Of a stretch of DNA of 64,000 bases, positions 53,265 to 62,693 are shown in pieces. The position numbers and the translations under genes were made by a program. Below the pieces are notes generated by a model that did not search any database, was not told where the DNA came from, and worked only from the letters and a program-made list of their open reading frames with translations. Within the stretch, counting starts at the first letter, position 1. Each line of letters starts with the position of its first letter. Origin of the DNA: Streptomyces marianii. GTDB taxonomy: Bacteria > Actinomycetota > Actinomycetes > Streptomycetales > Streptomycetaceae. Where the stretch lies: assembly GCF_005795905.1 (NCBI RefSeq), contig NZ_VAWE01000001.1, positions 1 to 64,000 on the forward strand. The letters run 5' to 3'.

Positions 53265-54670
53265 ATGCCCGGCCGTGTGAGCAGATGGGAGGTGCGGGAT
53301 GGCGACGTGTACCCGCCGGGCCAAGTCGACCCGCGCTTATGCCGCCGGGAGGCCGCCGAGTGGCCCCGCTACGACGATCTCCCCGCCCCCGTGGCGGCGT
53401 GCGCCAGCCACCTCACGCCGGCGGAATGGGCCGCCTGCCAGGAAGCCCGCGCCCGGGCAAACGCCGAGTACGCCGCCCGCCGGGCAGCGGAGGCGGCCGC
53501 ACGCGAAGAACAGGGCGAACAGGCGCAGCCGGCACCGGCCATGGCACGCTATGTCCCCCGGCCGTGCACCGGCCAGTGCGTCTCCCAGGAACGTGCCTGG
53601 GGCCGCGACGCCGACAGCGCCTCCAGCCTGTGCGCGACCTGCGACGGCTACGTGTGCCTGGCCTGCGGCAAGGCCGAAGTCGACGGCATCTTCGACTTCT
53701 GCGGCCGGTGCGCGGCGTTCGAATCGGAGATGGACCAGGAGCCGGACGCGGTCTGGGGCGATGAGATCGACACCGGGCCCCACCCGCGCATGCGGCTGAC
53801 CGCGATGGTGCACCAGCTCGTCGCGGCCACCGGCGCCACACACCGCGACGTCAACGCCCGCATCAACCGGACCATCGGGGTACACACCCGCGTCGGAGCC
53901 GACGAGCAGGTGATCCGCCGCGCCGCCTGGGCCGCCCGCGACTGGCTCGACCACCTCCTCCCAAGCCCGCAGACGGACACCACCGCCCCACCCGACGCGC
54001 CCGATCCCGGCGCAGTGACAGTGACCACCGAGCACGTCGAGCCCGCTGCACGGGTCGAAGGCGCTGCGCTCGCGGGCGGCCGGGTACTACGGTCAGCGCC
54101 CATGGACACCCCAGCACCACACCCCGCCGACGACGCCGTGGGCGAGCACGCCGAGCTGACCGTGACCATCCGCCTGACCGGCCAGAGCGCCAGGCGCCTG
54201 CGCCGCGCGGCCGACATCCAGCAGCGGCCCATCGAGGAGGTCGCGGCCGAGAGCATCAGCGACGAGATGCACCGGGACGTGCACGAGGCGCTGTACAGCG
54301 GCAGCGACACGTACGCGGCCACCCTCGACGGCCTCGCCAAGCGCCTCGCACTCATCGTCCGCGAACTGGGCGCCCTGCCCTCCGGCGCCGCCGCACACGT
54401 GATCGCCCAGGCAGCCGCCGAGAAACACGGGCCCCTGCCCGAGGAATGGCACCAGCGCATGCTCGAACAGCTCACCGAGATGTGGACCGGCCGCGCCACC
54501 GAGTCGGCGCGCGTCCCGACGGCTCCGTCGGCCCGCTGGAGGACATCAAGGTCCACGCGATGGTCACCCCCGCGCAGTGGGACGCCCTGGCCCGCATCGG
54601 CGCACCCGGCAGCATCGCACTGGGCACGCAAAAGGCCCTCGAAGCCGGGATCACCGCCCTCGACCGATAG
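53265..54670 (+). CDS. Cys-rich hypothetical protein, frame change near its end
   Basis: About 468 residues once two frames are joined. Cys-rich middle: RPCTGQCVSQERAWGRDADS, LCATCDGYVCLACGKAEVDG, FCGRCAAF, probably zinc binding. The C-terminal part is helical (LTVTIRLTGQSARRLRRAAD, like a ribbon-helix-helix). At GGCGCGCG (54506-54513) native sequence moves to the -1 frame and goes on as RPDGSVGPLEDIKVHAMVTP to GTQKALEAGITALDR. Removing one GC from the GC repeat would restore one frame, so a dinucleotide slip is likely. Start at 53265 is tentative (GTG 53277 is an alternative). It is divergent from the helicase-nuclease gene. Confidence 0.55.
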
Positions 54671-54734
54671 CCGGCCCGGCCGCGCCCCGGACGGGGGCTA
54701 GCATGGCGCGCTCCCTCACGAGAAGAAGGAGCCG

Positions 54735-54863
54735 ATGCAGCCCGAACACTGCCCTTTCCACCACCGCGAGGCCATCTGTGCGGCCACCGCCCGGCTACTG
54801 GTCCAAGCCGGCCTGCTCGACCCCGCCCCGCACGCGCCCGCCGCCGGCGCAACGACGGTGTGA
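54735..54863 (+). CDS. Very small protein
   Basis: 42 residues, MQPEHCPFHHREAICAATAR onward. AGAAGGAG with a three-base gap to ATG is one of the better ribosome sites in the window. CPFHHREAIC may bind metal. It follows the Cys-rich gene by 64 bases on the same strand and may be co-transcribed. No family recognised. Confidence 0.5.
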   Translation: MQPEHCPFHHREAICAATARLLVQAGLLDPAPHAPAAGATTV

Positions 54864-54867
54864 ACGG

Positions 54868-55506
54868 TCACGTAATTTCGTGATCGCTCACAGACGGTGG
54901 ACGTTCCCCCATCCCACCGCGTCCCGTCACGCTCGCCTGATCACTGAGCACGTCAACGCCTGGGGCCGCGTCGTCATCGACCCCACCCTCCCGCACGCCG
55001 ACATCACCACGCTGGAGGAACGGTCCCTCGTGGAGGCCGTGAGTCGCCCCCGCGCCGTCCACCCGGATGAGGATCTTCGCGGTGGAGGCACCGGTGAAAA
55101 CCGGCGGGCGCTTGTCCATGTGGCTGCGAACCAGCGCCTGCTCGTCCAGGTCGGCGAGCGCGCGGCGGGTCGTGGAGTCCGACACCGCCGGCCCGAACAG
55201 GCCCTGGTGGTGGGCCTGCAGGGCCTCCGCCTCGCTCAGGTTCCGTGCCCCCATCACGATCGCCACCGCGAGTTGCACCAGCACCGCGCCCCGATCGCGC
55301 CAGCCGTGGCCGCCCGCCCCGGGCAGCGCGGCCGCCAGCGCGGCCGTCAGTCCCGTACGGTCCGCCAGCCGGCGCAGCAGCACCGCACCCGCATACCCGA
55401 TCAGCCCCTTCCCGTCGGCAGCCACGGACAGCGCCGGTCCCACCCGGTAGTCTCCGTCACCAGAATGGTGCCCCTGATCTCTCGAACGCTGCGAACTCGA
55501 CCACAT
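54868..55506 (-). pseudogene. IS1380-family transposase remnant
   Basis: The N-terminal part matches IS1380 transposases: GLIGYAGAVLLRRLADRTGL, ARNLSEAEALQAHHQGLFGP, SDSTTRRALADLDEQAL. The next piece, AKILIRVDGAGATH, is the second-aspartate region that normally comes about 100 residues later, so the middle with the first catalytic D is deleted. After it the frame is non-native. No active transposase remains. Confidence 0.75.
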
Positions 55507-55575
55507 CGTTCCAGCTCAGGCGGCACCTTTCGCTGTCGATCAGTCAGATCGACCTATTCCGCTGAATACCCAGGG

Positions 55576-56877
55576 TCAAACAGCGGCCGCCGCGGGTAGC
55601 TGCGGCTGCTGCTGGGCGAGTTCCAGCTGCGTCGCCCGGTCGAAGCCGCACCGGTCGTACAGACGCGACACCACCAGCCCGACCAAGAACGCCCCGACCG
55701 CGTAAATGACGAGCACCGCCCAAGCCCGGCCCAGACCGGACCCCAGCCCGTCGAAGAAGAGCAGCGAGCGGATCCCCTCCGTGACGTGCCGAGCTGGGAG
55801 TAGCTCACCCATCGACGCGGCGAACCCCGGCTGGGCCTCCACCGGAATCGTTGCACCGGACAGCGGGACGCCGAGTAGTGTCACCGTCAGTAGCGCGAGC
55901 AATTGACCTGCCATGCCGAAGACGGCGAACAGCGCCAGCGTCAGCTGCGTGATCGCCGCGCACGCCATGCCGGCGAACATCCAGAGCTGTAGCGGCTGGT
56001 CTGGTTCCACGTCCAGTCCCCACACCGCGACGGCAATCACTGCGCTGCCCGCAGCAAATCCGGTGGCCGCGCCGATTCCCGCCTTCGCCGCGAAGGTCGA
56101 GGTACGGGCGATGCGAACGAGGGGCCGCAGAGTGCGGCGCGGCCCTATTTCCCATGCGCCGTAGCCGAGCGCGGCGTCGACCACCATCGTGAGCAGCATC
56201 GCGGGCAGCAGTCCGGCCAGCAGCACGGCGATCGTCAGATAGAGGGTCATGGACCCTCCCGCCGCGGCACCGGAGGCCGTCTGACCGGGCTCGGTGAGCG
56301 TGCGGACCGGGTCCTGGAGCAGCAGGAGCCGGGCGGCGTCGGGCCTGGCGGTGGCCGTGGTGGCCTGCATGCGCTCCGTGAGTTGTGTGCCGAGGCTGGC
56401 GGAGGTCTCCGCGGCGGTCTGCCGGGCGGCCTTCTCGGCCATCGAGGAGGCCACTCCTCCGGCGCCCTCGTTGGTGAGAACCGTCATCGTGGGACGTTCC
56501 GGCCGTCCGTCCGGCGTGACGAGGGACATCGCCTTTCGGCTGAAGTCGCGCGGAAGGACGAGTCCGGCGTAGGCCTCGTCCCGCGCGAGCAGTTGCTCGG
56601 CTGCTTGCAGGGAGCCGACGGTCCGCCAGGCGACCCGGCCGTCGCGATGCGCGGTCTGTTCGATCTGGGTGCTGATGTCGCTGCCCAGCCGCACGCGGGA
56701 GTCTCCCGCGCGCACTCCCTCGTCGGCGTTGACAAGGACCAGGGGGAGGTCCCGGACGTTCGCCTGCGGATCGGATGCCGGTCCGATGTAGGCCATGGTG
56801 ATCACTGCCGCGAGCAGGCTGCCGACGATCACTGCCAGCCAGCCGCGAGGTTGCTTCCACAGGGCCGTTGCCCGCAC
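55576..56877 (-). CDS. DUF3533/YhgE-type membrane transport protein
   Basis: 433 residues with the ABC-2-like topology of the YhgE/Pip and DUF3533 families. One N-terminal membrane helix (WLAVIVGSLLAAVITMAYIG, about 13-32) is followed by a large external domain to about 205 and then five helices: 210-235, 260-290, 300-325, 330-352 and 378-405. It probably exports a hydrophobic compound or lipid. GTG at 56877 with AAGGCGG upstream. Last gene of the six-gene operon from 61935, 46 bases after the first monooxygenase; likely exporter for the substrate or product of the operon. Confidence 0.78.
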   Translation of the reverse strand: MRATALWKQPRGWLAVIVGSLLAAVITMAYIGPASDPQANVRDLPLVLVNADEGVRAGDSRVRLGSDISTQIEQTAHRDGRVAWRTVGSLQAAEQLLARDEAYAGLVLPRDFSRKAMSLVTPDGRPERPTMTVLTNEGAGGVASSMAEKAARQTAAETSASLGTQLTERMQATTATARPDAARLLLLQDPVRTLTEPGQTASGAAAGGSMTLYLTIAVLLAGLLPAMLLTMVVDAALGYGAWEIGPRRTLRPLVRIARTSTFAAKAGIGAATGFAAGSAVIAVAVWGLDVEPDQPLQLWMFAGMACAAITQLTLALFAVFGMAGQLLALLTVTLLGVPLSGATIPVEAQPGFAASMGELLPARHVTEGIRSLLFFDGLGSGLGRAWAVLVIYAVGAFLVGLVVSRLYDRCGFDRATQLELAQQQPQLPAAAAV

Positions 56878-56923
56878 GAGGGCCGCCTTTCAGTACTTCG
56901 TATTCGTAAGTGGGTAGGCCTGT

Positions 56924-57763
56924 TCAGGCGGCGGGTCCATGGGGCGCTGCGATCGGGCGTTCCAGTCCGAGCCGGGCCCGAAGCTGCCGGGGGTTCGCCG
57001 TCCGCTCGGGCAGCAGGGCGCGGTCCCGCAGTATCGGCACGATCTCGTGTGCGAAGCGGAGCAATCCCGCGCTGCCGCCGGGGAAGCGGAGCAGGAGGCC
57101 GTCGGTGCGGCCGTCGGCGAGCGCGGCCGCGAGCCTCTGGGCCACCGCCTCGCCCGGTTCGAGGGCCACGGTGAATGTCTTGAGGGCGAGGCCGGATGGG
57201 GCCGGCGGGCCCACGGTGTCGTCGGCCTGGCGGGTCGCCGAGGGGCTGTGGGGCCACGAGGTGAGGACGAGCGGGCGTCGCCCTTTCCAGTGCTCGCCGA
57301 CCTCGTCGATGAATGCTTCGGCGGGCCCGTACTTCGGTCCGGACTGCCCGTCGGATGCAGGCACGAACTGGCCGTCGAGTTCAGGTCCGAACTGCCCCTC
57401 GGGTTCCGGGACGAGCCAGCCCGCGCGGCCGCCGCTGATGGTGTCGAGTGAGGCGAGCTCCCCTGCCAACCGCTCGGGTTCACCCGAGGAACTGGGCACC
57501 TCGGCGACGAGGCCGAGGCGGTAGGTGCGGGGTGCGAGGCCCGCGAGTACGACGACGGGGTCCAGGACGGGTTCTTGGAGACCGGCACCGTGCTCGACTA
57601 CGAGGGCGTCGATTCCGGCTTGCTCGGCGGCGACGGCAGCCTCGGTCAGCGGCCGCTGCCACGGCACGTTGTCCCTGGCGGGGCGTACGGCCGGCAGCGC
57701 GGCGAAGAGGAGCGGGACGTGGGGCGTCTTCAGTTCGGTCATGGGCGTCAGCAGTTCAGGCAT
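56924..57763 (-). CDS. LLM-class flavin-dependent monooxygenase, short
   Basis: 279 residues of the luciferase-like fold: VPLLFAALPAVRPARDNVPW, GIDALVVEHGAG, LDPVVVLAGLAPRT, LGLVAEVPSSSGEPERLAGE then LASLDTISGGRAGW, the usual cofactor-pocket signature. C-terminal LLRFAHEIVPILRDRALLPE matches NtaA/DszA-like enzymes. It is shorter than the usual 340-450 residues. ATG at 57763 overlaps the stop of the next LLM gene by eight bases, so the two may be made in equal amounts and pair as heterodimer. Confidence 0.8.
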   Translation of the reverse strand: MPELLTPMTELKTPHVPLLFAALPAVRPARDNVPWQRPLTEAAVAAEQAGIDALVVEHGAGLQEPVLDPVVVLAGLAPRTYRLGLVAEVPSSSGEPERLAGELASLDTISGGRAGWLVPEPEGQFGPELDGQFVPASDGQSGPKYGPAEAFIDEVGEHWKGRRPLVLTSWPHSPSATRQADDTVGPPAPSGLALKTFTVALEPGEAVAQRLAAALADGRTDGLLLRFPGGSAGLLRFAHEIVPILRDRALLPERTANPRQLRARLGLERPIAAPHGPAA

Positions 57764-58769
57764 GGATGCCTTCCGTGGCCGGGGCGTACGACCGCAGGCC
57801 GAGGTTCTGCCGCAGCGTGCGGCTCTCGTAGTCGCTGGGGAACAGGCCGCGCCGCCACAATTCGGGGATCACGTGGTCCACGAAGTCGACGAGCGGTCCG
57901 GGCAGGGAGGGGAAGGACAGGGCGAAGCCGTCACAGGCCCGCAGCTCGAACCACTGCTCGATCTGGTCGGCGATCTGCGCGGGCGTGCCCGCGAGTACCT
58001 CACCGTCCGGTTTCCCCCGCGCCGGATCCCAGTGGTGCACGACAAGGGGCGTCAGCTCCGCCCAGACGACCAGCTGCTCGGGCTGCCTGCCGTGGGTCGC
58101 GGCTTCGGCCTTGATCTCGGCGTAGCGGGCGCGGGCCGCCTCCAGGGGCAGCCGGCCAGCGAGGACGACGTCGGCGTGACGGGTGGCCAGGGCGCGGTCG
58201 GGGGCGGTGTCGGCAGTCTGGAAGAGCACCGGACGGCCCTGCGGAACCGGGGCTGGGCTGGAGGGGCGGTCTTGCTTCGCGGCGGCCCAGAGGCCGTGGA
58301 CCTCGTCGAGGAGTTCTCCGGTGATCTTGCGGCGCAGTTCGCCGTCCTCGGTCTCCTCTGCCAGGGCGTCCGGGTCTGATGAGGGAGCGGGCTGCCAACC
58401 GGATCTGCCCGCCGACAGTACGTCCAGCGAGGCGAACCTGCGGGCGATGGCCTCGGCCCGCCCGGGGGTCGCCGTGGTCGCGGCGGCGATGCCTATTCGG
58501 TCGGTGGCTCCGGCGAGGCCGGCGAGCAAGGTGGTGGCCTCGAACTCCTGGCCTGCGGCACTGTCCTGTGCGTCACCCGGAAGCCGGAGCACTTCCGGTA
58601 CGAGCAGGGTGTCCAGGCGTCCCCGCTCCAGCTCCAGGGCCAGGAATTCGAGGAACGGGTAGTCGTACGGGTCGGGCGGCGCGGGCGGGACCTGCAGGCC
58701 CATGGCCCTCTTCTCCCCTCCGTGCAGCCGCACTCCGAGTGAAAGCCGTCTGGCGGCTCCGCTGTGCAT
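57756..58769 (-). CDS. LLM-class flavin-dependent monooxygenase (NtaA/SnaA/DszA-like)
   Basis: 337 residues. YPFLEFLALELERGRLDTLL, FEATTLLAGLAGATDRIGIA, RRFASLDVLSAGRSGWQPAP and the C-terminal PLVDFVDHVIPELWRRGLFP then ESRTLRQNLGL are typical of the nitrilotriacetate monooxygenase group, which use FMNH2 and O2. GGGGGAG five bases before ATG 58769 fixes the start. It overlaps the smaller LLM gene. With aldehyde dehydrogenase upstream, an oxidative breakdown giving an aldehyde is a reasonable inference; the substrate is unknown. Confidence 0.85.
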   Translation of the reverse strand: MHSGAARRLSLGVRLHGGEKRAMGLQVPPAPPDPYDYPFLEFLALELERGRLDTLLVPEVLRLPGDAQDSAAGQEFEATTLLAGLAGATDRIGIAAATTATPGRAEAIARRFASLDVLSAGRSGWQPAPSSDPDALAEETEDGELRRKITGELLDEVHGLWAAAKQDRPSSPAPVPQGRPVLFQTADTAPDRALATRHADVVLAGRLPLEAARARYAEIKAEAATHGRQPEQLVVWAELTPLVVHHWDPARGKPDGEVLAGTPAQIADQIEQWFELRACDGFALSFPSLPGPLVDFVDHVIPELWRRGLFPSDYESRTLRQNLGLRSYAPATEGIHA

Positions 58770-58811
58770 GTGTTCTCCCCCTGGGATCTGCGGTTGGTGC
58801 GGCTGGACCGT

Positions 58812-60290
58812 TCAGCGGGATCCGAAGAGCCGGACGATGTGCTCCAGCCGCGCGATGTCCTTGGCACCGCGGGCGTACGTCGAGATGGCCAGCGGCGCCT
58901 GGAAGCGGCGGCGGGTCACGGCGTGCGGGACCGTGAACTCCCGCAAGCCGTCAGTTCCATGGATGCGGCCGAAGCCCGAGGCGCCCACTCCGCCGAACGG
59001 CAGAGACGGCACGCCGGGAAAGGCCATGACGTCGTTGACGCTGACCATCCCGGAGCGCAAGGTACGGGCAAGGGCGGTGGTTCCGCGGCACGCGAAGAGT
59101 GACGCCCCCAGCCCGTACGCGGAGTCGTTGGCTCGGCGTACGCCGTCCTCGGCGTCCCGGACCCGGTTGACGACCAGGACGGGGCCGAAGGTCTCCTCGC
59201 GCAGGGCGGCGGAGTCCTCCGGGACGTCGGTGAGGACGACGGGGCCGAGCACATAGGGCGGGCTGACGGACTCGGGGCCGCCGACGAGCGCGCGGCCGCC
59301 GCGTTCGAGCGCGTCGTCGATGTGGCGGCGGATGATCTCGAGCTGTGCGGGCATGGTGATCGGGCCGAAGTCCTCGCGTGCGCGTATCTGGCGCGCCCGT
59401 CCGGTCAGCCGGGCGACGAACCGCTCGTAGACGGCGTCGGCGACATATACCCGCTCGATTCCCGTGCACGACTGGCCCGCATTGGCGCAGCCGCCCCACA
59501 GAGCCGCTTCGACCGCCGCATCGACATCGCCGTCCTCGGCGACGACGAGGGCGTCCTTGCCGCCGAGTTCAAGGAGGACCGGGGTGAGGGAGGGGGCGCA
59601 GGCGGCGAGTATGCGGGAGCCGGTGGCGCGGGAGCCAGTGAAGGCGATCTTGTCCACGCCTGAGGTGCACAGTGCTGCGCCGGTGGGGCCCGCCCCGGTG
59701 GCGAGCTGGAGGACGGGGTGTTCCGGCACGGCCTCGGCGAAGGTGTCGACGAGCCAGCTCCCGCAGGCGGGGGTGAATTCACTGGGCTTGAAGACGACGG
59801 CGTTGCCTGCAGCCAGGGCGTAGGCGAGGGAACCGACCGGGGTGAACACCGGGTAGTTCCAGGGGCCGATGACTCCGACGACTCCGTAGGGCTTGTACTC
59901 CAGGGATGCGGCCTGGTTGAACATCAGGGGTCCGGTGGGCATCCGCTTACGGCCGAGCACCCTGCGGGCGTGCCGGGCCGCCCAGTCGACGTGGGTGAGG
60001 GTAACGGAGAGCTCGATGACGGCGTCCGCGCGGACCTTTCCGTTCTCGCGTCGCAGCAGGTCGATGATCTCCGCGCGACGGCGTGTCATGACGCGCTTCC
60101 AGGTCAGCAGTCGGGTCCGGCGGCCGTCGTGGCCGAGAGCGTCCCACCAGGCGGCGGCCTCGCGGGCCCGCTGGATCTTGCGCCGTACGGCTGTCTCGTC
60201 CTCGGAGGGGAACGTGCCGACCGCCTCCCCGGACGCCGGGTTCAGGGAGGTGAACTCCGCTGTTGCCGTGTCGATCTGGGTGTCTGTCAC
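58812..60290 (-). CDS. Aldehyde dehydrogenase
   Basis: 492 residues, full length for the NAD(P)-dependent aldehyde dehydrogenase superfamily. Catalytic C275 (CANAGQSCTGIER), general base E241 (LLELGGKDAL), binding motif IGPWNYPVFT and FTGSRATG are present. The C-terminal PFGGVGASGFGRIHG is also typical. AAGGAG six bases before the GTG at 60290 decides the start. Eleven bases separate it from the thioesterase gene. It probably oxidises the aldehyde made by the LLM enzymes. Confidence 0.9.
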   Translation of the reverse strand: MTDTQIDTATAEFTSLNPASGEAVGTFPSEDETAVRRKIQRAREAAAWWDALGHDGRRTRLLTWKRVMTRRRAEIIDLLRRENGKVRADAVIELSVTLTHVDWAARHARRVLGRKRMPTGPLMFNQAASLEYKPYGVVGVIGPWNYPVFTPVGSLAYALAAGNAVVFKPSEFTPACGSWLVDTFAEAVPEHPVLQLATGAGPTGAALCTSGVDKIAFTGSRATGSRILAACAPSLTPVLLELGGKDALVVAEDGDVDAAVEAALWGGCANAGQSCTGIERVYVADAVYERFVARLTGRARQIRAREDFGPITMPAQLEIIRRHIDDALERGGRALVGGPESVSPPYVLGPVVLTDVPEDSAALREETFGPVLVVNRVRDAEDGVRRANDSAYGLGASLFACRGTTALARTLRSGMVSVNDVMAFPGVPSLPFGGVGASGFGRIHGTDGLREFTVPHAVTRRRFQAPLAISTYARGAKDIARLEHIVRLFGSR

Positions 60291-60301
60291 GTCGTTCTCC
60301 T

Positions 60302-61078
60302 TCACGGTAGGGCGTTGCACGTGCCGTGGTCCGAGGCGATGTCCCTGGCGAGGGAGGCGATCAAGTCGGGGACGGTGTCGTCCCGCCAGGGGAAGAAGTG
60401 GCCGCCGTCCAGGACACGCATCCCTCGCCAGCGCTCCGCGAACGGCTCCCAGGAGGCGACGGTGTGCGGCGGGTACACGTCATCGGACCGTCCGCTCAGC
60501 GCGAGGACGGCCACGGAAGCGGGGACCGGGTCCGCCGGGTCGGGGAAAGCGGCGAGGAGCCCGAGGTCGGCCCGCATGGTGCGCAGGACGAGTTCACGCA
60601 TCGCGGGTGTACGCAGCACTTCTGGTGGGGTGGCGCCGAGTTCCCGTACGTGGTCTAGGAGCGCGACGGGGTCACCGGTCAGTGCCCGGCAAGCCGCCCG
60701 GTCCACCAGGTGGGCAGGAGACATGGCCGAGAGCACAAGTGCGGCGGGAGGAGTGCCGAGTTCGGTCATGGCGCGGCAGAGCTCATGGGCGAGCAGGGCG
60801 CCCATGCTGTGCCCGAAGAGGATGGTGGGCGGTCCTGGGCGGGCCGCGAGTGGGATCAGGGTTTCGACGATCTCGGTGACGTCGGCTGCGGGGGTCTCGG
60901 TCAGCCGCCTGCCGTGGCCCGGCAACTCCACGGCGTGGAGTTCGGTTCCGGCGGGCATGGCCGGGCCCCAGTGCCGGTAGCTGCCCGCGCCGCCTCCGGC
61001 GTAGGGCAGGCACAGGATCCGGGCGGTTGTCGTGCCGTCAGGTGCGGGCGGCGACCACTGCTGGAGCCACGCCATCAC
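60302..61078 (-). CDS. Type II thioesterase
   Basis: 258 residues. GHSMG with S91 in ILFGHSMGALLAHEL, a conserved LPYAGGGAGSYRHW near the start and GGHFFPW near the end are diagnostic of type II thioesterases, which release stalled acyl groups from carrier proteins or hydrolyse acyl-CoA. GTG at 61078 and ATG at 61075 are both possible; TGA of the upstream hydrolase overlaps them. No synthase lies in view, so in this operon it may act on a free acyl-CoA. Confidence 0.85.
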   Translation of the reverse strand: MMAWLQQWSPPAPDGTTTARILCLPYAGGGAGSYRHWGPAMPAGTELHAVELPGHGRRLTETPAADVTEIVETLIPLAARPGPPTILFGHSMGALLAHELCRAMTELGTPPAALVLSAMSPAHLVDRAACRALTGDPVALLDHVRELGATPPEVLRTPAMRELVLRTMRADLGLLAAFPDPADPVPASVAVLALSGRSDDVYPPHTVASWEPFAERWRGMRVLDGGHFFPWRDDTVPDLIASLARDIASDHGTCNALP

Positions 61079-61935
61079 CGGGACGTCCCCTCGGGCCCGG
61101 TGGTGAAGGCGTCGGGCCGGGCTCCGGACAGGAGCTCGTATCCGCGTTCGACGATTCCGGCGAAGGCGGCCGGATCGCTGATCGACATGTCGTGTGCGCC
61201 CGGCACGTGGAACAGCCTGGCGTATCCGCCGGTGGCGCGGACCGCGCGGAGGAACTCGCGCTCCTGGGCGCGGAAGAGCCGGTCGCTCCGGGCGTTGACG
61301 AAGAGCACGGGGAGCCGGCAGCGCCCCGCGACGTTGAGGAAGTCACGCCGTGTGAGGTCCTCGACGACTTCGACGAAGGCGTGCATGGTGAGGCCGCCGG
61401 CCATGACGGCCCGGTAGCTGTCGGGGGGCAGCCGGCGCTGGAGTGCCCGGTCGTTGAGGCGGGCGGCGCGAGCCGGGCCGAGTCCCCAAATGGCGCGGGC
61501 GATTGTGCGGTAGACGAAGCCGGTCATCCGGTCGGGCCGGGCGGTGGAGCCCTGCGCCAGGACGGCGGCGGCCCGGACCGGGTGCGCGGCGCCGTAGGCG
61601 AGGGCGACGTATCCACCGAGGGAGCCACCGGCCACCAGAGGGCGGCGGCCGGTGGCCAGAGCTGCCTCGTCCACGGCGAGCCCGACCCGCTCGACCGCCT
61701 CCTCCAGGTTGAAGGGACGGTCGCGTTGCGTCCCGTGCCCCGGCAAATCAGGGGCCGTGATGCGGAATCGGGGGGCCAGCCGGTGGGCATGCGGGTTCCA
61801 CATCCGGGCGGAGACCCGGATGCCATGGACCAGCACCAGGGGAATACCCTCGGCGGGTCCAGCGGTCCAGATGCCGGGCCGGTCGGGGGCCGGAGTCAGT
61901 CCGGTAACTGGATCTCCCAGTCCGTCAGCACGCAT
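61075..61935 (-). CDS. Alpha/beta hydrolase
   Basis: 286 residues. LVLVHGIRVSARMW (oxyanion HG), GGSLGG with S105, LFVNARSDRLF (acid) and VPGAHDM (His) give a complete triad. Similar to esterases and epoxide or ester hydrolases. AGGGGAATCG before ATG 61935 supports the start. First gene of the six-gene leftward operon; its promoter lies in the operator region shared with tetR. Confidence 0.86.
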   Translation of the reverse strand: MRADGLGDPVTGLTPAPDRPGIWTAGPAEGIPLVLVHGIRVSARMWNPHAHRLAPRFRITAPDLPGHGTQRDRPFNLEEAVERVGLAVDEAALATGRRPLVAGGSLGGYVALAYGAAHPVRAAAVLAQGSTARPDRMTGFVYRTIARAIWGLGPARAARLNDRALQRRLPPDSYRAVMAGGLTMHAFVEVVEDLTRRDFLNVAGRCRLPVLFVNARSDRLFRAQEREFLRAVRATGGYARLFHVPGAHDMSISDPAAFAGIVERGYELLSGARPDAFTTGPEGTSR

Positions 61936-61983
61936 CGATTCCCCTGCCAGGCGTGGTGCGCCCGCGGACGGGCGGCAACCTAG

Positions 61984-62045
61984 AACGCAACGTTGCGTTG
62001 CATACTAGAGGCCGGACCCGCCAAATGCAACGCCACGTTGCGTTG
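61984..62045. promoter_or_regulatory. Two palindromic TetR operators between divergent genes
   Basis: AACGCAACGTTGCGTT at 61984-61999 is a perfect 16-bp palindrome. CAACGCCACGTTGCGTTG at 62028-62045 is a second copy with one mismatched pair. They sit 28 bases apart between the hydrolase operon and tetR, so TetR probably represses both directions. GTAGAC at 62048 is a possible -10 for tetR. Confidence 0.8.
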
Positions 62046-62084
62046 TTGTAGACTCGGCGCCCGCACAGACGAAGGGCGTGAGCA

Positions 62085-62693
62085 GTGAAGGACAGGCGGG
62101 ACTTGGAGGCCGGCGGACCGCGACGCAAGGCCGAGATCTTTACTGCCGCGCTGGACCTGCTGGGCGGTCTGGGATACGACTCCCTGACGATCGAGGGCGT
62201 GGCCCAGCGCTCCGGGGTGAACAAGACCACCATCTACCGCTGGTGGCCCTCGAAGTCCGAGCTGCTGCGCGACGCGCTGCTGCACTCGCATCTCCTGCAG
62301 TTCGAGCTTGCCGACACCGGCAGCCTGCACGGCGATCTGACCGCGCTCGCCGAGCGGGTACTGGCTCTGCTGGACGACGAGCACCGACGGGCCGTCATCG
62401 AGGCGGCCCTGGTCGGCGCGGTGCGCCATCAGGCGATGCGCGAGCTCGTCGTCTCGTTCCTCGACGACCGGCTCGGACGGCACCAGCCGGTCTTCGAACG
62501 CGCGGTGGCGCGCGGCGAGCTGCCGCCCGACGCCGATCCGGCGCCCCTCGTAGACGCCATGGCCGGGGCGCTGTGGCTGCGCATCCTGGTACGCCGGGGC
62601 GAGGTCACCGGGACGTACACCCGCGACCTCATCGGACTGCTGATGGAGGGAGTCACGCGGACCGCGCCGACTCCTGGCGCACCTGCTCCGTGA
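62085..62693 (+). CDS. TetR/AcrR-family regulator
   Basis: 202 residues. N-terminal helix-turn-helix LTIEGVAQRSGVNKTTIYRW at about 34-53, preceded by RKAEIFTAALDLLGGLGYDS. The ligand domain has the TetR_C form (RRAVIEAALVGAVRHQAMRE). GTG start with GAAGGG eight bases upstream. Probably represses itself and the divergent operon until an inducer, perhaps the operon's substrate, binds. Its last 41 bases overlap the end of the convergent desaturase gene. Confidence 0.88.
   Translation: MKDRRDLEAGGPRRKAEIFTAALDLLGGLGYDSLTIEGVAQRSGVNKTTIYRWWPSKSELLRDALLHSHLLQFELADTGSLHGDLTALAERVLALLDDEHRRAVIEAALVGAVRHQAMRELVVSFLDDRLGRHQPVFERAVARGELPPDADPAPLVDAMAGALWLRILVRRGEVTGTYTRDLIGLLMEGVTRTAPTPGAPAP

Noticed and set aside
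54900..55065. Plus-strand fragment reading HVNAWGRVVIDPTLPHADIT
   Set aside because: Looks partly native and may be a scrap of another gene, but it is under 50 codons, has no start and ends in the IS1380 remnant, so no call was made.
55576..62693. Secondary-metabolite gene cluster
   Set aside because: A type II thioesterase is present but no polyketide or peptide synthase, carrier protein or tailoring set, so a catabolic or detoxification operon is more likely.
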